From Xanthostigma xanthostigma (Eukaryota; Arthropoda; Insecta; Raphidioptera; Raphidiidae): DNA of 64,000 nt. The stretch covers positions 23,702,001 to 23,766,000 of the forward strand of contig OY754469.1 in assembly GCA_963575645.1 (NCBI GenBank), written 5' to 3'. The notes under the pieces were generated by a model, which ran no database searches, was not told the DNA's origin, and saw only the letters and a program-made list of their open reading frames with translations. Positions 10,561-21,670 of this stretch are shown piece after piece (position 1 is the first letter of the stretch; every line of letters begins with the position of its first letter). The position numbers were made by a program, and so were the translations under genes.

Positions 10561-12239
10561 TGTGTAGTGGAGTAAACAATAGTCAAAAATATATGTAGGT
10601 ATACCTATCACTGAGGCAATCAACCGACAATTGCATTACAAAATTGCATTTATAATTTAAAAAAAGAAAAATCAACTGATGTAACGTGCGCCACTGATGC
10701 ATGTAACGTGCCCAACTCACCACATACCGTTGACTGTCTTTTGAATTCTTGTGTTCTCAGTAGGCGTCGTACACAGTACAGCCTACTTTGTCGTATAACA
10801 AAAAAAAAAAAAAACTTCATTGTACCGCATTGCCGCGCTGTGGTTCTTTTGTTCTTGTCTTTGCTTTTTCATTAAATCTTTAATTCAATTGGTTACGTTC
10901 AATACAAGATTTTTTATATTGATTACTTGTCAATAAAGGAGCGTATAATTTAATTTGTGAAAGGTTAGTACTCTGCACTGATATTGTTTTCACTAATATA
11001 ATTTCCTGTTTTATTTTCCATTTTAAGTGCACCTTTGACTAGTGTTCCATTTTCAAAAGAGCCCTACTATTTAGATTTAAGGTGATTTTCCTTTTTAATT
11101 GCACAGTGATGCCCTACCAGTTTTCACAGCGTTCATTCAATAATGTGATTTTGAAACATATATTATACAGAGCGCGTCTAAATTATCTTCCTCCTTGCAC
11201 GCGCAATTTTTGAACGAGCGCATATCAAATGAGGTTAAATCTTATCGCATGAAGTTTTTGAAATTTCTGAACAGTAACAGTGTCCGGCTGTGTTTTGTAA
11301 CTGTGGTTTTCGAAGCAATAATTGTTGCTTTTATCTGGCTGATAAATATACAACATTCGTCATAGCAGTTTTTATATCGGCTATGTGGTCTTGTGCCCAC
11401 ACATTTTTATAAATTTTAAGATGAATTGGTTTTTAAATTTTCAAAGACGATATCAAAGCTATTTTTTTTTAATTGGATGGAGGATCATATTGCACATTTG
11501 CCCCTCATCTGAAGGTATTTTCATTTTCTATACACTGACTCAAACTACAATTTTTTATGTTATTAGATTAATAATTTATAATAACCAGACTTCAACTAGA
11601 ACAAAAGTAGGTACCTACAATGTGAAAATAGACGGGCGAAAATATAATATTAATGTTTTCGTATGCATTTTAGTGAAGGTTATATTAAAAATGTTTTTGC
11701 CGAACTACATTTCACATGTGAATATTATTTGTATCTTTGCTGTTCCAAGTCAGTTTTTTAAAATATTTTTTTTACGTATTTGATCGATTTTTTAATCTAA
11801 TCATATATGACTAGACAACGGATAATCTAATTGAAATTACCTTTCGTGCAATTTAAAAAGTTGAAATAACGCTAGAATTGTTAGAATTCTGATGCGCTCG
11901 GCATTCCGAACATATTTTCTTTTCTCAAGCTTGCTAAAAATATGTGGTAATGCCATTTTTAGCAAACTTGCGAAACAGTTTGTTAGATGACGAAATATCT
12001 TACATGATTTTATATTTGTCAGGCACGTGGGTTACCCTTAAGTCACACGCATAGTATTCTATCAAAAAGCTTTCATAAGCACGATTGTCAAACATGTACC
12101 CTTCTTTAGGTTTGAATATTGGAACAAACGAACGGAACCTATGTGACAATTATTTTATTGTATGACGTAGTTATTTTATAATTTGTAGATAACTTTGTCA
12201 TAAACGCTATCAAAAATATAAAAAATAAGAATTAATTCG
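10561..12239. other. AT-rich non-coding, one long chance-like frame
   Basis: A plus frame of about 132 codons (11385-11783) is very rich in Ile, Phe, Tyr and Asn with several hydrophobic stretches. It matches no family I know and opens on a non-ATG codon, so I treat it as probably non-coding. The stretch also holds an A run at about 10799-10814 and no tRNA or inverted repeat that I can see. Confidence 0.35.
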
Positions 12240-12480
12240 AGGACAGTGTGGTGTAATGGTCAGAGTGCTGGCCTTTGGCTCGAACTGTCGTGGGTTCGAA
12301 TCCCATCTCTGATCATGGATATTTTGTGATGTCGTTTATATCCAGCTTTGATATTTAATGATATTGACCAGATACCGTATATGGTGGAGCCACCCCTTAA
12401 GAGACATTCTTTTGTATAATGCTCTATACCTAATATGCGGACTTACTGCATAATTGGATATTATGTACCTTAAAAAATAA
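12240..12480 (+). mobile_element. tRNA-derived SINE
   Basis: The head 'gtggtgtaatggtcagagtg' is a good polymerase III A box, and 'gggttcgaatccc' (12291-12303) is a perfect B box. The T arm pairs well (GTGGG/CCCAT). The acceptor stem pairs at only about five of seven positions and the anticodon arm does not fold, so this is a tRNA-derived SINE head, nearest to a tRNA-Gln-like parent, not a functional tRNA. The body runs through 'gtggagccaccccttaag'. The 3' end is estimated. Confidence 0.65.
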
Positions 12481-12579
12481 TTCATTCAGTGTACAGCCAT
12501 AAAATATTAAACAGTAGAAATTCAAATTATTTTAACAAAACGAGCAAGATAATCTAATATTTTTGTAAATAAAATAAAA

Positions 12580-12940
12580 TATGATAAAATTATACGGGAT
12601 AAAAGGCTAAAATATTATAACAAATTTTATTCACTTTCGGCAGTATTTCTTGCTTTCGTCAGGACCTTAAAAATCTATAAGTCTATAATTTTTGAAAAAA
12701 GGTCTTTTAAAGTTTTTATTTGATTATTTTGTATTATTAATGAAGAAAAAAAGTTTTATATGTTTGACAACAATGATTTTAAATTATTTGATGTTTTTAA
12801 GTTTGTGGCTTTTCACCAAAGATTTTGTAAATTCCTGAAGAAGACAAGAAAAACTACCGAAACGTTGGCCAATAAATAATGTTCTAGTGAATAAAAAATG
12901 TTTAATATTTTAGCCTTGTATCCCGTATAATTTTATCATA
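12580..12940. repeat. palindromic element with CTGAAGA...GAAACGTTGGCC motif
   Basis: The ends 'tatgataaaattatacggg' and 'cccgtataattttatcata' are inverted copies. Arms of roughly 90 nt include 'aggctaaaatatta' / 'taatattttagcct'. The right half contains CTGAAGAAGAC, a spacer, then ACCGAAACGTTGGCC (12835-12866). The left half has the decayed counterpart 'ctttcggcagtattt ... tcgtcaggacc'. Inverted terminal blocks with this motif are typical of Penelope-like element ends, which I infer here. Confidence 0.65.
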
Positions 12941-12985
12941 TCATATAATATGAAGGTGTCTTATTTTATTTTGTTAAAATAAAAT

Positions 12986-14515
12986 AGAATAGACCAAATA
13001 ATTTAATTTATTACGATCGTTTCGACCTAGATCAGGTCATCTTCAGATACTGGAGATATGAAGAATTGTCGTTTAAAATATAAGTACAGTAAAAATTACA
13101 AAGAGATTTTACAATAACATCCTCAACGATGAAATTAATCCTATCTCGAAGAGGACGTATTTAAAGTTCATAATAAATTTTTTAAAAGTAAACTGATGTA
13201 ATCAATCTGACATATAGTACAGTCAATCTGGCGAAAAAAAAATCATTTCGTATCAAAACCATACAAAAAGGTGAAACTTGGTGAGTCGTTAGAGAATGAT
13301 GAAAAAAAGGTTACCTGGCAATGGCCACCTGGTACCTGTTCAAATAGTCAAAAAAAACTCAAAAATATTTTGAAATGCATTTTTCTCGAAAACTATGCAT
13401 TTTACAGAAAAATTTATTGAACAAAAAATGTAGAGGGTATCGTTATCTACAATTAATGTCATTGGTGCTATGTTGTACAACAAAAAATGTGCGCAGTAGG
13501 TGGCGCTAAAGTGCCAAAAAAAGTGTTTTTCCACTTTTTTGCCCTGAAATTTTCATTTTTCAGTTACGATTCAAATGGAAAAATTGTTCCTTTTTATTTT
13601 ATAAACAACTTTTATTTCAACATTTTTTTCATACAACTTACTTTTCATACAACTTATTTTCACTTCAACAAGCTGCAGCTCTGAAACGGTAAGTTGTACG
13701 AAAAAAATGTTGAAATAAAAGTTGTTTATAAAATAAAAAGGAACAATTTTTCCATTTGAATCGTAACTGAAAAATGAAAATTTCAGGGCAAAAAAGTGGA
13801 AAAACACTTTTTTTGGCACTTTAGCGCCACCTACTGCGCACATTTTTTGTTGTAAAACATAGCACCAATGACATTAATTGTAGATAACGATGCCCTCTAC
13901 ATTTTTTGTTCAATAAATTTTTCTGTAAAATGCATAGTTTTCGAGAAAAATGCATTTCAAAATATTTTTGAGTTTTTTTTGACTATTTGAACAGGTATTT
14001 GAACAGGTACCAGGTGGCCATTGCCAGGCAACCTTTTTTTTCATCATTCTCTAACGACTCACCAAGTTTCACCTTTTTGTGTGGTTTTGTTGAGGTTTTT
14101 GCCAGATTGACTGTACTAATAGCTTATTTAAGTACATCACTGTTTTAATTTAACCTTCTGTTTTGTAATCACTGATTTTATCAAAGTTAAGTATTTGATC
14201 AATGGCTGCCACAACCCACAAATTATTATTTAAGAACATCATATTTGCTTCGTGATTTATATTTCGGAGAAAATATTGAATAAGGATTAAGTTTTATCAT
14301 TTGATATATGACTTTGATAAACACAAATTGAAGTTTTTTAGTTACACATTAATTTTTAAGTAAGTATATCACATAATTTTGTATTAAGTAATTTCTCTTT
14401 GTAATTTTTACTGTATTTATATTTAAACGACAATTCTTTTATATTTCCAGTATGTGAAGATCTAAAGTCGAACCGGTCGTAATAAATTAAATTTTTTTTT
14501 GGGATTTGGTCTATT
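12986..14515. repeat. older inverted-repeat element (arms 12986-13109 / 14392-14515) holding a nested palindrome
   Basis: The left arm contains 'gaatagaccaaataattt', 'cgtttcgacctagatcagg' and 'catcttcagatactgg'. The right arm has the inverse, 'ccagtatgtgaagatct ... gtcgtaataaattaaatt ... ggtctattc', with clear but imperfect pairing over about 124 nt. The left arm on the minus strand reads CTGAAGA, then a perfect 5-bp hairpin (GACCT/AGGTC), then GAAACG. The Tc1-like palindrome at 13220-14113 is inserted between the arms, which dates the outer element as older. Confidence 0.7.
13220..14113. mobile_element. Tc1/mariner-like giant palindrome
   Basis: The ends CAGTCAATCTGGC and GCCAGATTGACTG are flanked by TA on each side (13218-13219, 14114-14115), the Tc1/mariner target signature. 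Arms 13220-13641 and 13690-14113 pair over about 420 nt with an estimated 96-97 percent identity around a 48-nt loop. The right arm has one small tandem duplication (tgttcaaatac). Both arms encode the same meaningless frame (MCAVGGAKVPKKVFF). No transposase is present. A transcript would fold into a very long hairpin. Confidence 0.8.
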
Positions 14516-15012
14516 CACAATAGATAATCTAATATTATTAACATAATTCATATTATAAGATTATTCATCGTGAAAATCATTTTATAAAAAATAACCTAAA
14601 AATAAAAATTGGAAATTATTAAATCGCATTAAAATTAAGGTTATATTAAAATTAAAATCGTATAAAAATCGAAATTAAGATCAAAACTGGCACTGAATCG
14701 ATATCTTTCAAAAGTTTAAGAATTTACGATTATGTAATCTAGTAAAAAAATGATTTGGAATTTTAAAAACACCTTTTATTTCATACATGAAATAAAATTA
14801 TTTTGCAGTAATTGAAGTTTAAACCACGCTTCCAATAAAATTTAAATGAATTTCCAAAAACGTTTCACTTAATTTAGAGGTAGGCAGTATTATGACATCA
14901 AAGGTTGAGTTTTGAAATTGGCGCAACATTACATTTTTCTCTTTCAAAGCTATTAAAAATAGGAAACTATTGCTAGTGCACAAATACTGAAATAAAATTA
15001 AAACATTTCAAA
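14516..15012. other. AT-rich spacer
   Basis: Contains a run of 'taaaattaaaatcg'-like direct words at about 14625-14690 and no recognisable gene, tRNA box or inverted repeat. Confidence 0.4.
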
Positions 15013-15015
15013 TAA

Positions 15016-15223
15016 GGCCTAGTTTATATGAGAGGCGTTCAACGCGCGTTGGCCCAACGCGCGTTTACAGTTTCTATACAATTGTATAGGACTGTTTATA
15101 TGATAACGCGCGTTCAACGCGCCACCAACGCGCGTTATCATATAAACAGTCCTATACAATTGTATAGAAACTGTAAACGCGCGTTGGGCCAACGCGCGTT
15201 GAACGCCTCTCATATAAACTAGG
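15016..15223. mobile_element. PIF/Harbinger-like palindromic MITE
   Basis: The element starts GGCCTAGTTTATATGAGAGG and ends with its inverse. It is flanked by TAA at 15013-15015 and 15224-15226, the 3-bp TWA duplication of PIF/Harbinger elements. Arms of about 98 nt pair almost perfectly around a 12-nt loop. The interior is dense in ACGCGCGTT, so it is CpG-rich in an AT-rich setting. The near-perfect arms suggest recent insertion or conversion between arms. Confidence 0.75.
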
Positions 15224-15613
15224 CCTAAAAACCAATACAATGAATTTCATTTAAAACACATGAGTTTTGTTGATACGGTAGCTATGAAAATCATTACAGA
15301 GAATCATTCCACATAAAATGCATCATAGAGCGGGCGATACTTAGGGAGTTTTGTATGTAAATTATGAGGGTCGCTTTCTGTCATCTGATGTATGGTTCTA
15401 AAGAAGTCACGGATTTTGATATCATTAATGTTGCCGAGAAAAATCATGGATCAATATTTTTTTTACATCTTTAGACCTCAGTTTTTAGAAAGTTGCTGTT
15501 GCAGAAACTTCGAGACTTGAAATTTGGAGAATACTTTCATTTCTTCTATATTCTGTGCACTCATAAGCAAAAGGTTTCTTACGTATACACTATACATCCC
15601 TGTTTGGTCAAAG

Positions 15614-16197
15614 TTTTTTGACGTGATAACGTCTTATAAATTGATGAATCACCAATCTTATAAATTGATGAAACACCGGCTGCATGCACGAAAAAGTGTA
15701 ACGTTCCTAACGTTCCGCCTGACCCTGTGCGTGCTTTTCTCGAAAACGGCTCTAACGATTTGGATGAAATTTACTGAAAAGGGATTTTGGGGGGCAAAAA
15801 TCGTTTTAGCTAGGTCTCATCTCTCGAAAAAATCGTTTTCATACTAATTTTATCATTATAAAAATCAATTTTTTGACGTATGAAAATACTTAAGTATTGT
15901 AAGTAGGTTTTGGAATTTTATATAAACAATGAAACAATTGTTTTCAAAATATTGTGACAATTAATCTTTGAGACTTAAAATAAATACGAAAGAAAGAAAG
16001 TTAAAAAAACAATTATAATTATAGGTGGTGAGTAATTTTAATAAATAAAATTAACCTAAATTTGAAGCGAAAGATGCAATATCATAGATTCGAATTATTA
16101 TAATTATTATATGTAGAATTTAGGTTATGTATTACGGAATACGTTATCACGTAAAACTATCGTCCGTAAACCGACTTTACAGACAACCAATTTTTTT
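15614..16197 (+). mobile_element. GTGATAACGT-family non-autonomous element, copy 2
   Basis: It starts 'ttttttgacgtgataacg' and ends 'acgttatcacgtaaaac' followed by 'gtaaaccgactttacagac'. The 12-nt ACGTGATAACGT and its inverse lie at or near the two ends. The interior includes 'caccggctgcatgcacg', 'cctgaccctgtgcgtgc' and 'cgatttggatgaaatttac'. It is nearly colinear with 53584-54193, including an identical stretch around 16055-16130. No coding capacity is evident. Confidence 0.8.
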
Positions 16198-17130
16198 GGT
16201 CAAAACTCGCTTATGTTGCCTCTTAACTGACATTCACTGTACATATTATCAAAGCTTAAGTGGTCAAAAAGTAAGAAACAAACTGATGCTGTTTTCATTC
16301 ATTTTGTTCTTGCGACTTGCAAACTCTTTAAAAGGGATTATAAGTCGACCGGTGTTTTTACCGCAGCACACTGCACGTTCTCTACTGAAGTATAGCTGTT
16401 TTGTAGAGTCAAGATAATGTTGAAGATAAATTCTGTCGTGATCTTGACTGACAGATAACAAGTAACTACAAGCGGATAACATGGACAGATGACTGTTTTT
16501 AATGTGCTTTATTGCACTGAAATAACTTTCAATAGTAGACGATCAATTATCATACACCACACTATGTTTATTAAACAGTTGGCGTTTTTATATCATAATT
16601 TTCAGTTTCAATGATGCTGAATGCGTGAGGGCATCAAGGTTGGGATTGCCAGAATGAAATACGCTTGTTAAATACATTATTTAATTATTACTTAAATTAA
16701 TTACATAAAAACACAGATAAATTCCAAGCAAGTAGCTTTGAGCCTAAAAAAACGAGTGATAGCTGTTCGCTCGCGACTATTAGCTAAAATGTAATAAGGT
16801 TGCTATGGAAACGACATCTGAACAACAGTTGATAGGTTATTTTTTCTTAACTGCCGCCTGAATGTACGTAATTTTCGCATCAGTGCGTGTAAATCCCACC
16901 AATGCGTAAATGCCTAACAATTGATGCCGAAAATATGTATTTTCGATCGAGGGATGAAGAAAAGAACAAAATGTCTGAAACAGACTCTTTAGAATTTATT
17001 GACGCTTGGGCCCACGAGCATGTTTTCTAGAATGCTGTTAAAATTATATATTTCGTACATAAGATTTAAATTTTATATTTACAGTTTCAATGAAATAAAA
17101 AATGTTGCTAGTATTTCTACGTGCACAAGC
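16198..17130. other. non-coding stretch
   Basis: The overlapping frames at 16264-16482 show no motif. No repeat boundaries were found between the element ending at 16197 and the GC-rich segment near 17140. Confidence 0.4.
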
Positions 17131-17139
17131 AAAAGTCAA

Positions 17140-17345
17140 CTGTACAAACGATGCCTTTGGCACGGTGGAGTGGTTATCGTATCGCGCGCTGTCAATCTAT
17201 AACGCACGCACCGAGAAGTGGACGTCCTTCTGCGAGCACCGACCGCGATAACGAGCGCTGTGTCCCCCAGGTGCCGGTGTCCCGGGTGTGAGTCAATCGG
17301 CCACATTACATTCATGCATTGATTCAACTTATGTGCTATAGTTAG
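17140..17345 (+). repeat. possible decayed tRNA-derived SINE (GC-rich)
   Basis: A GC-rich segment starts 'gcacggtggagtggttatcg', which resembles an A box, and later has 'gtcccgggtgtgagtcaatc', where 'gggtgtgagtc' could be a mutated B box. The spacing between the two is too long for an intact tRNA head, so an insertion or a different origin is possible. The surrounding DNA is AT-rich, so the segment stands out as inserted. Confidence 0.25.
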
Positions 17346-20300
17346 TGTGCGTACTTATCCTGCCTTTAAAAGCTTTTGCTCGCTTCTGTGATGTCCCTAT
17401 AAATTCATCTTATTTTCAGTTCATTTGATGGAACGCTGTTTTTATATTTGTCTTTCATAATACGCTTTAATCTAAAATATTTTTGACGTAGCTTCATTAT
17501 TTGTCCGTAGCTAGTATAAAGGGCGGTTCTGAGAATTCGAGCGTAACGAAATTAGAATTGATTTTAGACGCTTACTGCGTCAAGTACAGTGTCAAAGACA
17601 TAAATATGCATACTTGGTACAGCGACTATTACGATTTTGATCGTGACATAAAAATATTTATCAACCTGTTGTAATTTGATTTCTGGTTTCATGCTATATG
17701 AAATCAATGTTAGGGTAGTAATAATAAATTAAAATCATTTAAATTAGATAAAATTAAATATACGGCATTTATTGATCATTAAATACACAAAATATTTTTT
17801 ATGGTGAGATGTAGCTTTTAGCTTTCCTAAAACGAAAACCTTGTAAAGATGGTATCCTTTTTTTAAATAAAATGACAAAATTAATGGAGTTTTTTTTAAA
17901 AATCTTTAAAAACAGCAAAGCTATATATCTTACATTCATGACTTACTGTATTATTATTACTTATTATTTATAATGGCCGACCAGAGACGTCGGTTAGTCT
18001 CGTTTGCGGTCTCACGTAAAAAAAAATTGAATAGGTATATCAGTTGAATTTAATGATATCGATATAATTCTTTTAGCGTTTTTTCAGTTATTATTATTAG
18101 TTTATTACCATGAGGTGGCACTTTCGTTATTAGTATTTTCGTTATATGGAAACTTCCTAAATGTAACGGAAGCTTTGTTTGCAATTTCATTTTCTGCTGT
18201 TTTTTATGGTTAATATACCTAGCCATATGAGAATGCGTTTTTAAAATAGATCTCTCTGTTTATACTGACTGTCCTCCAAAAATGTTGGGTTACTATCTGC
18301 TGGTACTACTCAAACGGCAAGCATGAGATACGTAATTTTTACCCCGCTACTCTTCAATTAAGTTCCTGTCAAAACCGACAATAAGCGAATCTATGAGAAA
18401 AATTAGCGTTAACACGAGCGAAAGCTTGGTTCAAAAACTAGTAATATTAGGTATTGCAAATGTGTTGTTTTATAGAACGATATTTTTTTGTAACTTCCTG
18501 CAGCGTAGTATATTGTGGAAATACTATGTGAGATATAAGATGTTAAAAAAATCCCCAAACAAATTCCCCAGTACCTACATGTTGCTAAATTAGAAGTTTT
18601 GAAAAATGTTCCTAACTGTTTTAAGAATATAACTTAACTGTCAACATGACAAATACCTAACATTATACACTTTCCAAAAGGCGTGGAAAACTTTATCAGA
18701 CGCGCCTTAAAACTTTTGAACAAAGCATTTTTAATTCTTTCGCAAAAATTAGAAATGCGTAGGTAGGAATTTATTATTTTGTAGAATTATTTTTCATTCT
18801 AATCCTTTTTTTAAACTTTCAATAAGTTTTGTTTCTCATCTCGAATATCGATTCTCGTTTCATTACATTTTGGCGAACACCTTTCTTGTCTAGCTATAGA
18901 ATTCTCTAAGAATCTTATATTTAGATTGCGGGATTCATTGGTCTACATTCCACCTCTGCGAGGGTCATTTGGTTGTTATTATGAATTTATTTTTATTACA
19001 ACAAATTGTATAGCCATCAAACTTTTACTAGTTTTCGTTTTATTATATTTTATAAAGTAATAAAGAATACCAATTACACTTTTCCTTTTATATAAGAATG
19101 TCGATATTCCACACTTTTGTTCAGATTTCTCGAAGATTATTTTTCGACACAGTAAGATCTCGACAATTAAATCTGGATCTCATTCCAGGATTAGAGACAA
19201 GAAAAGTCATTAGTCTTGTCTCTGAAAAATAAAAATAAAATTATTTGTGCCGCATATCAGTTTATTATTTTTAGTGTCCGTTCGTCTGTCTGTCACAGGC
19301 GATTTTCTCTAAAACTATTTGCTGTAAAAACTTGAAGGTTGTCTGTGGCTGCCAATCTTCAAGTTTTTACGCCAAATAAGAGTGTAGTGGCGCAATCACA
19401 GACGTGAAGTATAATTTGAATTTTGATTCTGAAGGTTAATTTCAGGGGGTGGAATGGAAAATGAAAAAAAAACCTTTTTTCAAGGACATCGTAATAAAAT
19501 TAAAGGAAAAAGATAAATGTAACTTAGTGAAAAAACTGATATGCTATTTAACTTTGAGCTCGGAAGAATTAGTGATGTGGAGAGGAAAATTTTTCATTAT
19601 GTTTTTCCGGAAAATGTTCAATGTCAAAAAGGCATTTTTTAGTAAAGTTTTTATAGGACATAATTGAACTTTCCATACTTTGTGTTTTTAGTCAATTTTT
19701 GTACCATTTAAACAAAAGCTACAGATTATAATTCTAACTTTGTAATCCACATGAATAAAATTAAGTTTGACTCTGTTTTACTTAAGATTTGTCGATTGTT
19801 TAATTTGCAACTCATAACAAGTCATCATCCTATAAAATAAAAAAGCACACAGAAGATTAATCTCTTATTATTATTAATTGATAGTAATGACTAATGAGGT
19901 AGTGGCAGAGGCCGGAAGATGGCACCACTGTACTGGCTGCTGCAGTTATAAAATTCCCCTCCTGTAAACAGCACTAGATTATTGTTTTTTGTTGGAAGGG
20001 AAAAACTCTAAAGGGCATCTAGTGGACAAGAGATTAATTTTACAATACCTTATAAATTTAGTGGCTTAGAAAATGTTCCTGAAAATTTTCTGTTTCAAAA
20101 TTTTGCGTAAAATCTATAACTCTAGAAAGAATTAACATTTTTAACGAAACGTAGGTAATTAAAAATAGAAATATTAATTACACATTTTGTTCACTTTCCC
20201 ATTATTTAAGAATTTTTTTTAATAAATATTATGCTATTGAAATTATAGTGTTATTACTATGTTCAAATGATATCCAATGAATTCACGTTATGTCGGTTTT

Positions 20301-20400
20301 TTGAGCAACGTTTTGTTGTTGTTGACCATACTTAGTGTAAAGTGCGGTATGTACAGATATAGTACCTAAGAGTACATACGTCGGTAAATTCTGGTCTAGT
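17346..20400. other. AT-rich non-coding
   Basis: No gene recognised. A hairpin 'agagacaagaaaagtcatta' / 'gtcttgtctct' lies at about 19192-19224. The fragment 'gtccgttcgtctgtctgtca' (19278-19297) is a remnant of the same dispersed repeat as at 38.0 and 63.0 kb. The inverted words 'cttgaaggttgtctg' / 'ccaatcttcaag' follow. A Lys-rich 72-codon frame at 19449-19667 is unassigned. Confidence 0.35.
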
Positions 20401-20409
20401 TTACGAGAG

Positions 20410-20826
20410 GGTTGTGAGAGAAGGCACACGCGCCGTTATCGATCGCCACGGGTGAGGTGCGCCCATCCCCTTCCGGAGCCGTCGCCGTCGTCGCCGTAAA
20501 GAAAACATTTTGACAGCCCGCTTTATGTCTGCCAGTGCAGTTTGCAGTCATATAACGGATTATCTTAACCGCGCGCTTCGGTTGTAAAGATATGACTGTT
20601 ACTTTATGAGTTACGACTATGGCGTTATTATTATGTGTGCGAGTTGTGGGCCTACTGAATGATCATTTCCTGCTTTGTAAGCTTTCCTTCACGGAACTAT
20701 AGAAAATTACTCTGTGCTATTGCATATAAACTTTAGAAGGTTGATATTTCACTGGGATAATAAATCTTCGGCTTGAATCAAACGAAATTTAAGCTCGGAG
20801 ATATCTATTTGGGCTTACATAGTTAG
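20410..20826 (+). other. GC-rich island ending in a consensus splice donor; possible promoter and 5' non-coding exon
   Basis: Positions about 20410-20600 form the most GC-rich unique stretch in the window ('acacgcgccgttatcgatcg', 'gagccgtcgccgtcg'). Downstream composition decays towards background up to 'acatagttag|gtaagttt', a full consensus 5' splice site at 20827. No inverted repeat, tRNA box or transposon end was found in it. An island followed by a donor is what a promoter with a non-coding first exon would look like on the plus strand. No long frame starts here. GTAAGT hexamers occur often by chance, so this is a hypothesis. Confidence 0.25.
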
Positions 20827-20984
20827 GTAAGTTTAAATGAGTTTTTTTTGCGGGTTTTTCTTATGCAAATAGTGGGAGCGGCGACCGTATTCATTTTTAT
20901 TTATAGGTAGTTATTTTAATCTCCTAGAATTAGACCGTTTAATTTTTTTGAATTTATTATTCGGCAAGAGCTTTTTAGGAATAG

Positions 20985-21241
20985 ATTATGGTTGACATCT
21001 TAAATAAATGATCAAACGTAATAGGTATGTTCCAAGCAGCCAGCAAACAGTAAAGAAACCGTCACTGTCATGCGCAGGTAGCAAACCGTATTCCAAAACC
21101 GATGCAGTTTAGTTTTAGCTACTGCGCATGCTGGTGACGGTTTCGTTACCGTTTGCTAGCTGCTTGGAACATGCCTAATGTATAATAACATGAAAAATGA
21201 AATCATTATGTTTGATCATTATTTAAGACGGTAACCATAAT
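20985..21241. repeat. short palindrome interrupted by a MITE
   Basis: The flanking arms 20985-21022 ('attatggttgacatcttaaa ...') and 21204-21241 (its inverse) pair over about 38 nt with a few mismatches. The MITE at 21024-21175 has inserted at the inner end of the left arm, so the outer palindrome is older. Confidence 0.6.
21024..21175. mobile_element. TA-flanked palindromic MITE (152 bp)
   Basis: It begins GGTATGTTCCAAGCAGC and ends GCTGCTTGGAACATGCC, flanked by TA at 21022-21023 and 21176-21177. Arms of about 55-60 nt continue through 'cagcaaac', 'gaaaccgtcac' and 'catgcgca'. The TA target suggests Tc1/mariner mobilisation; the family is otherwise unknown to me. Confidence 0.7.
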
Positions 21242-21246
21242 ATATC

Positions 21247-21670
21247 TATCAATGTTAAATAGTGGGATGACCTATTCCAAATTATTTGATTTATTTAAAA
21301 ACACTTTTACTGAACAGTTTTCGTATAAAAATAAATTTTCAGATTACTTATCTCACTACAAACAAAATACAAAAATAGCATTGAACATTTTTTATAAATA
21401 AAAATTAGTACCTATATTCAAAACTTTGATTAACGTCTGAGTAGTAATCTTCAATAAATAAAATTATCGACCAATTTTTCAATAATATAATTATCTGAAT
21501 AATTGGTCGATAATTTTATTTATTAAAAATTAATGTATTAACTTATATAATTAAGGTACAATTTTTTGCTTACAATGTTCTATTGTTAAACAATAATCAT
21601 GATAAATTAAAAGTGTTTTTAAAAAAATCAAATAATTTTTGAATGGGTCATCCCACTATTTAACATTGAT
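21247..21670. repeat. inverted-repeat element with a second palindrome inside
   Basis: Outer arms 21247-21310 and 21608-21670 pair ('tatcaatgttaaatagtggg' and its inverse). Inside, 'caataaataaaattatcgac' (21452-21471) and its inverse (ending 21526) form a second palindrome. The inner word also occurs at 1109-1130. Confidence 0.65.

Noticed and set aside
11385-11783. 132-codon multi-membrane-segment protein
   Set aside because: Extreme Ile/Phe/Asn bias, non-ATG start and no conserved receptor motif; kept only as a note.
12240-12316. Functional tRNA gene (good A and B boxes)
   Set aside because: Acceptor and anticodon stems do not fold; followed by a SINE-like body.
13487-13843. Two opposite-strand frames encoding the same peptide (MCAVGGAKVPKKVFF...) as a conserved gene pair
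   Set aside because: They are mirror images created by the arms of the palindrome 13220-14113; not independent coding sequences.
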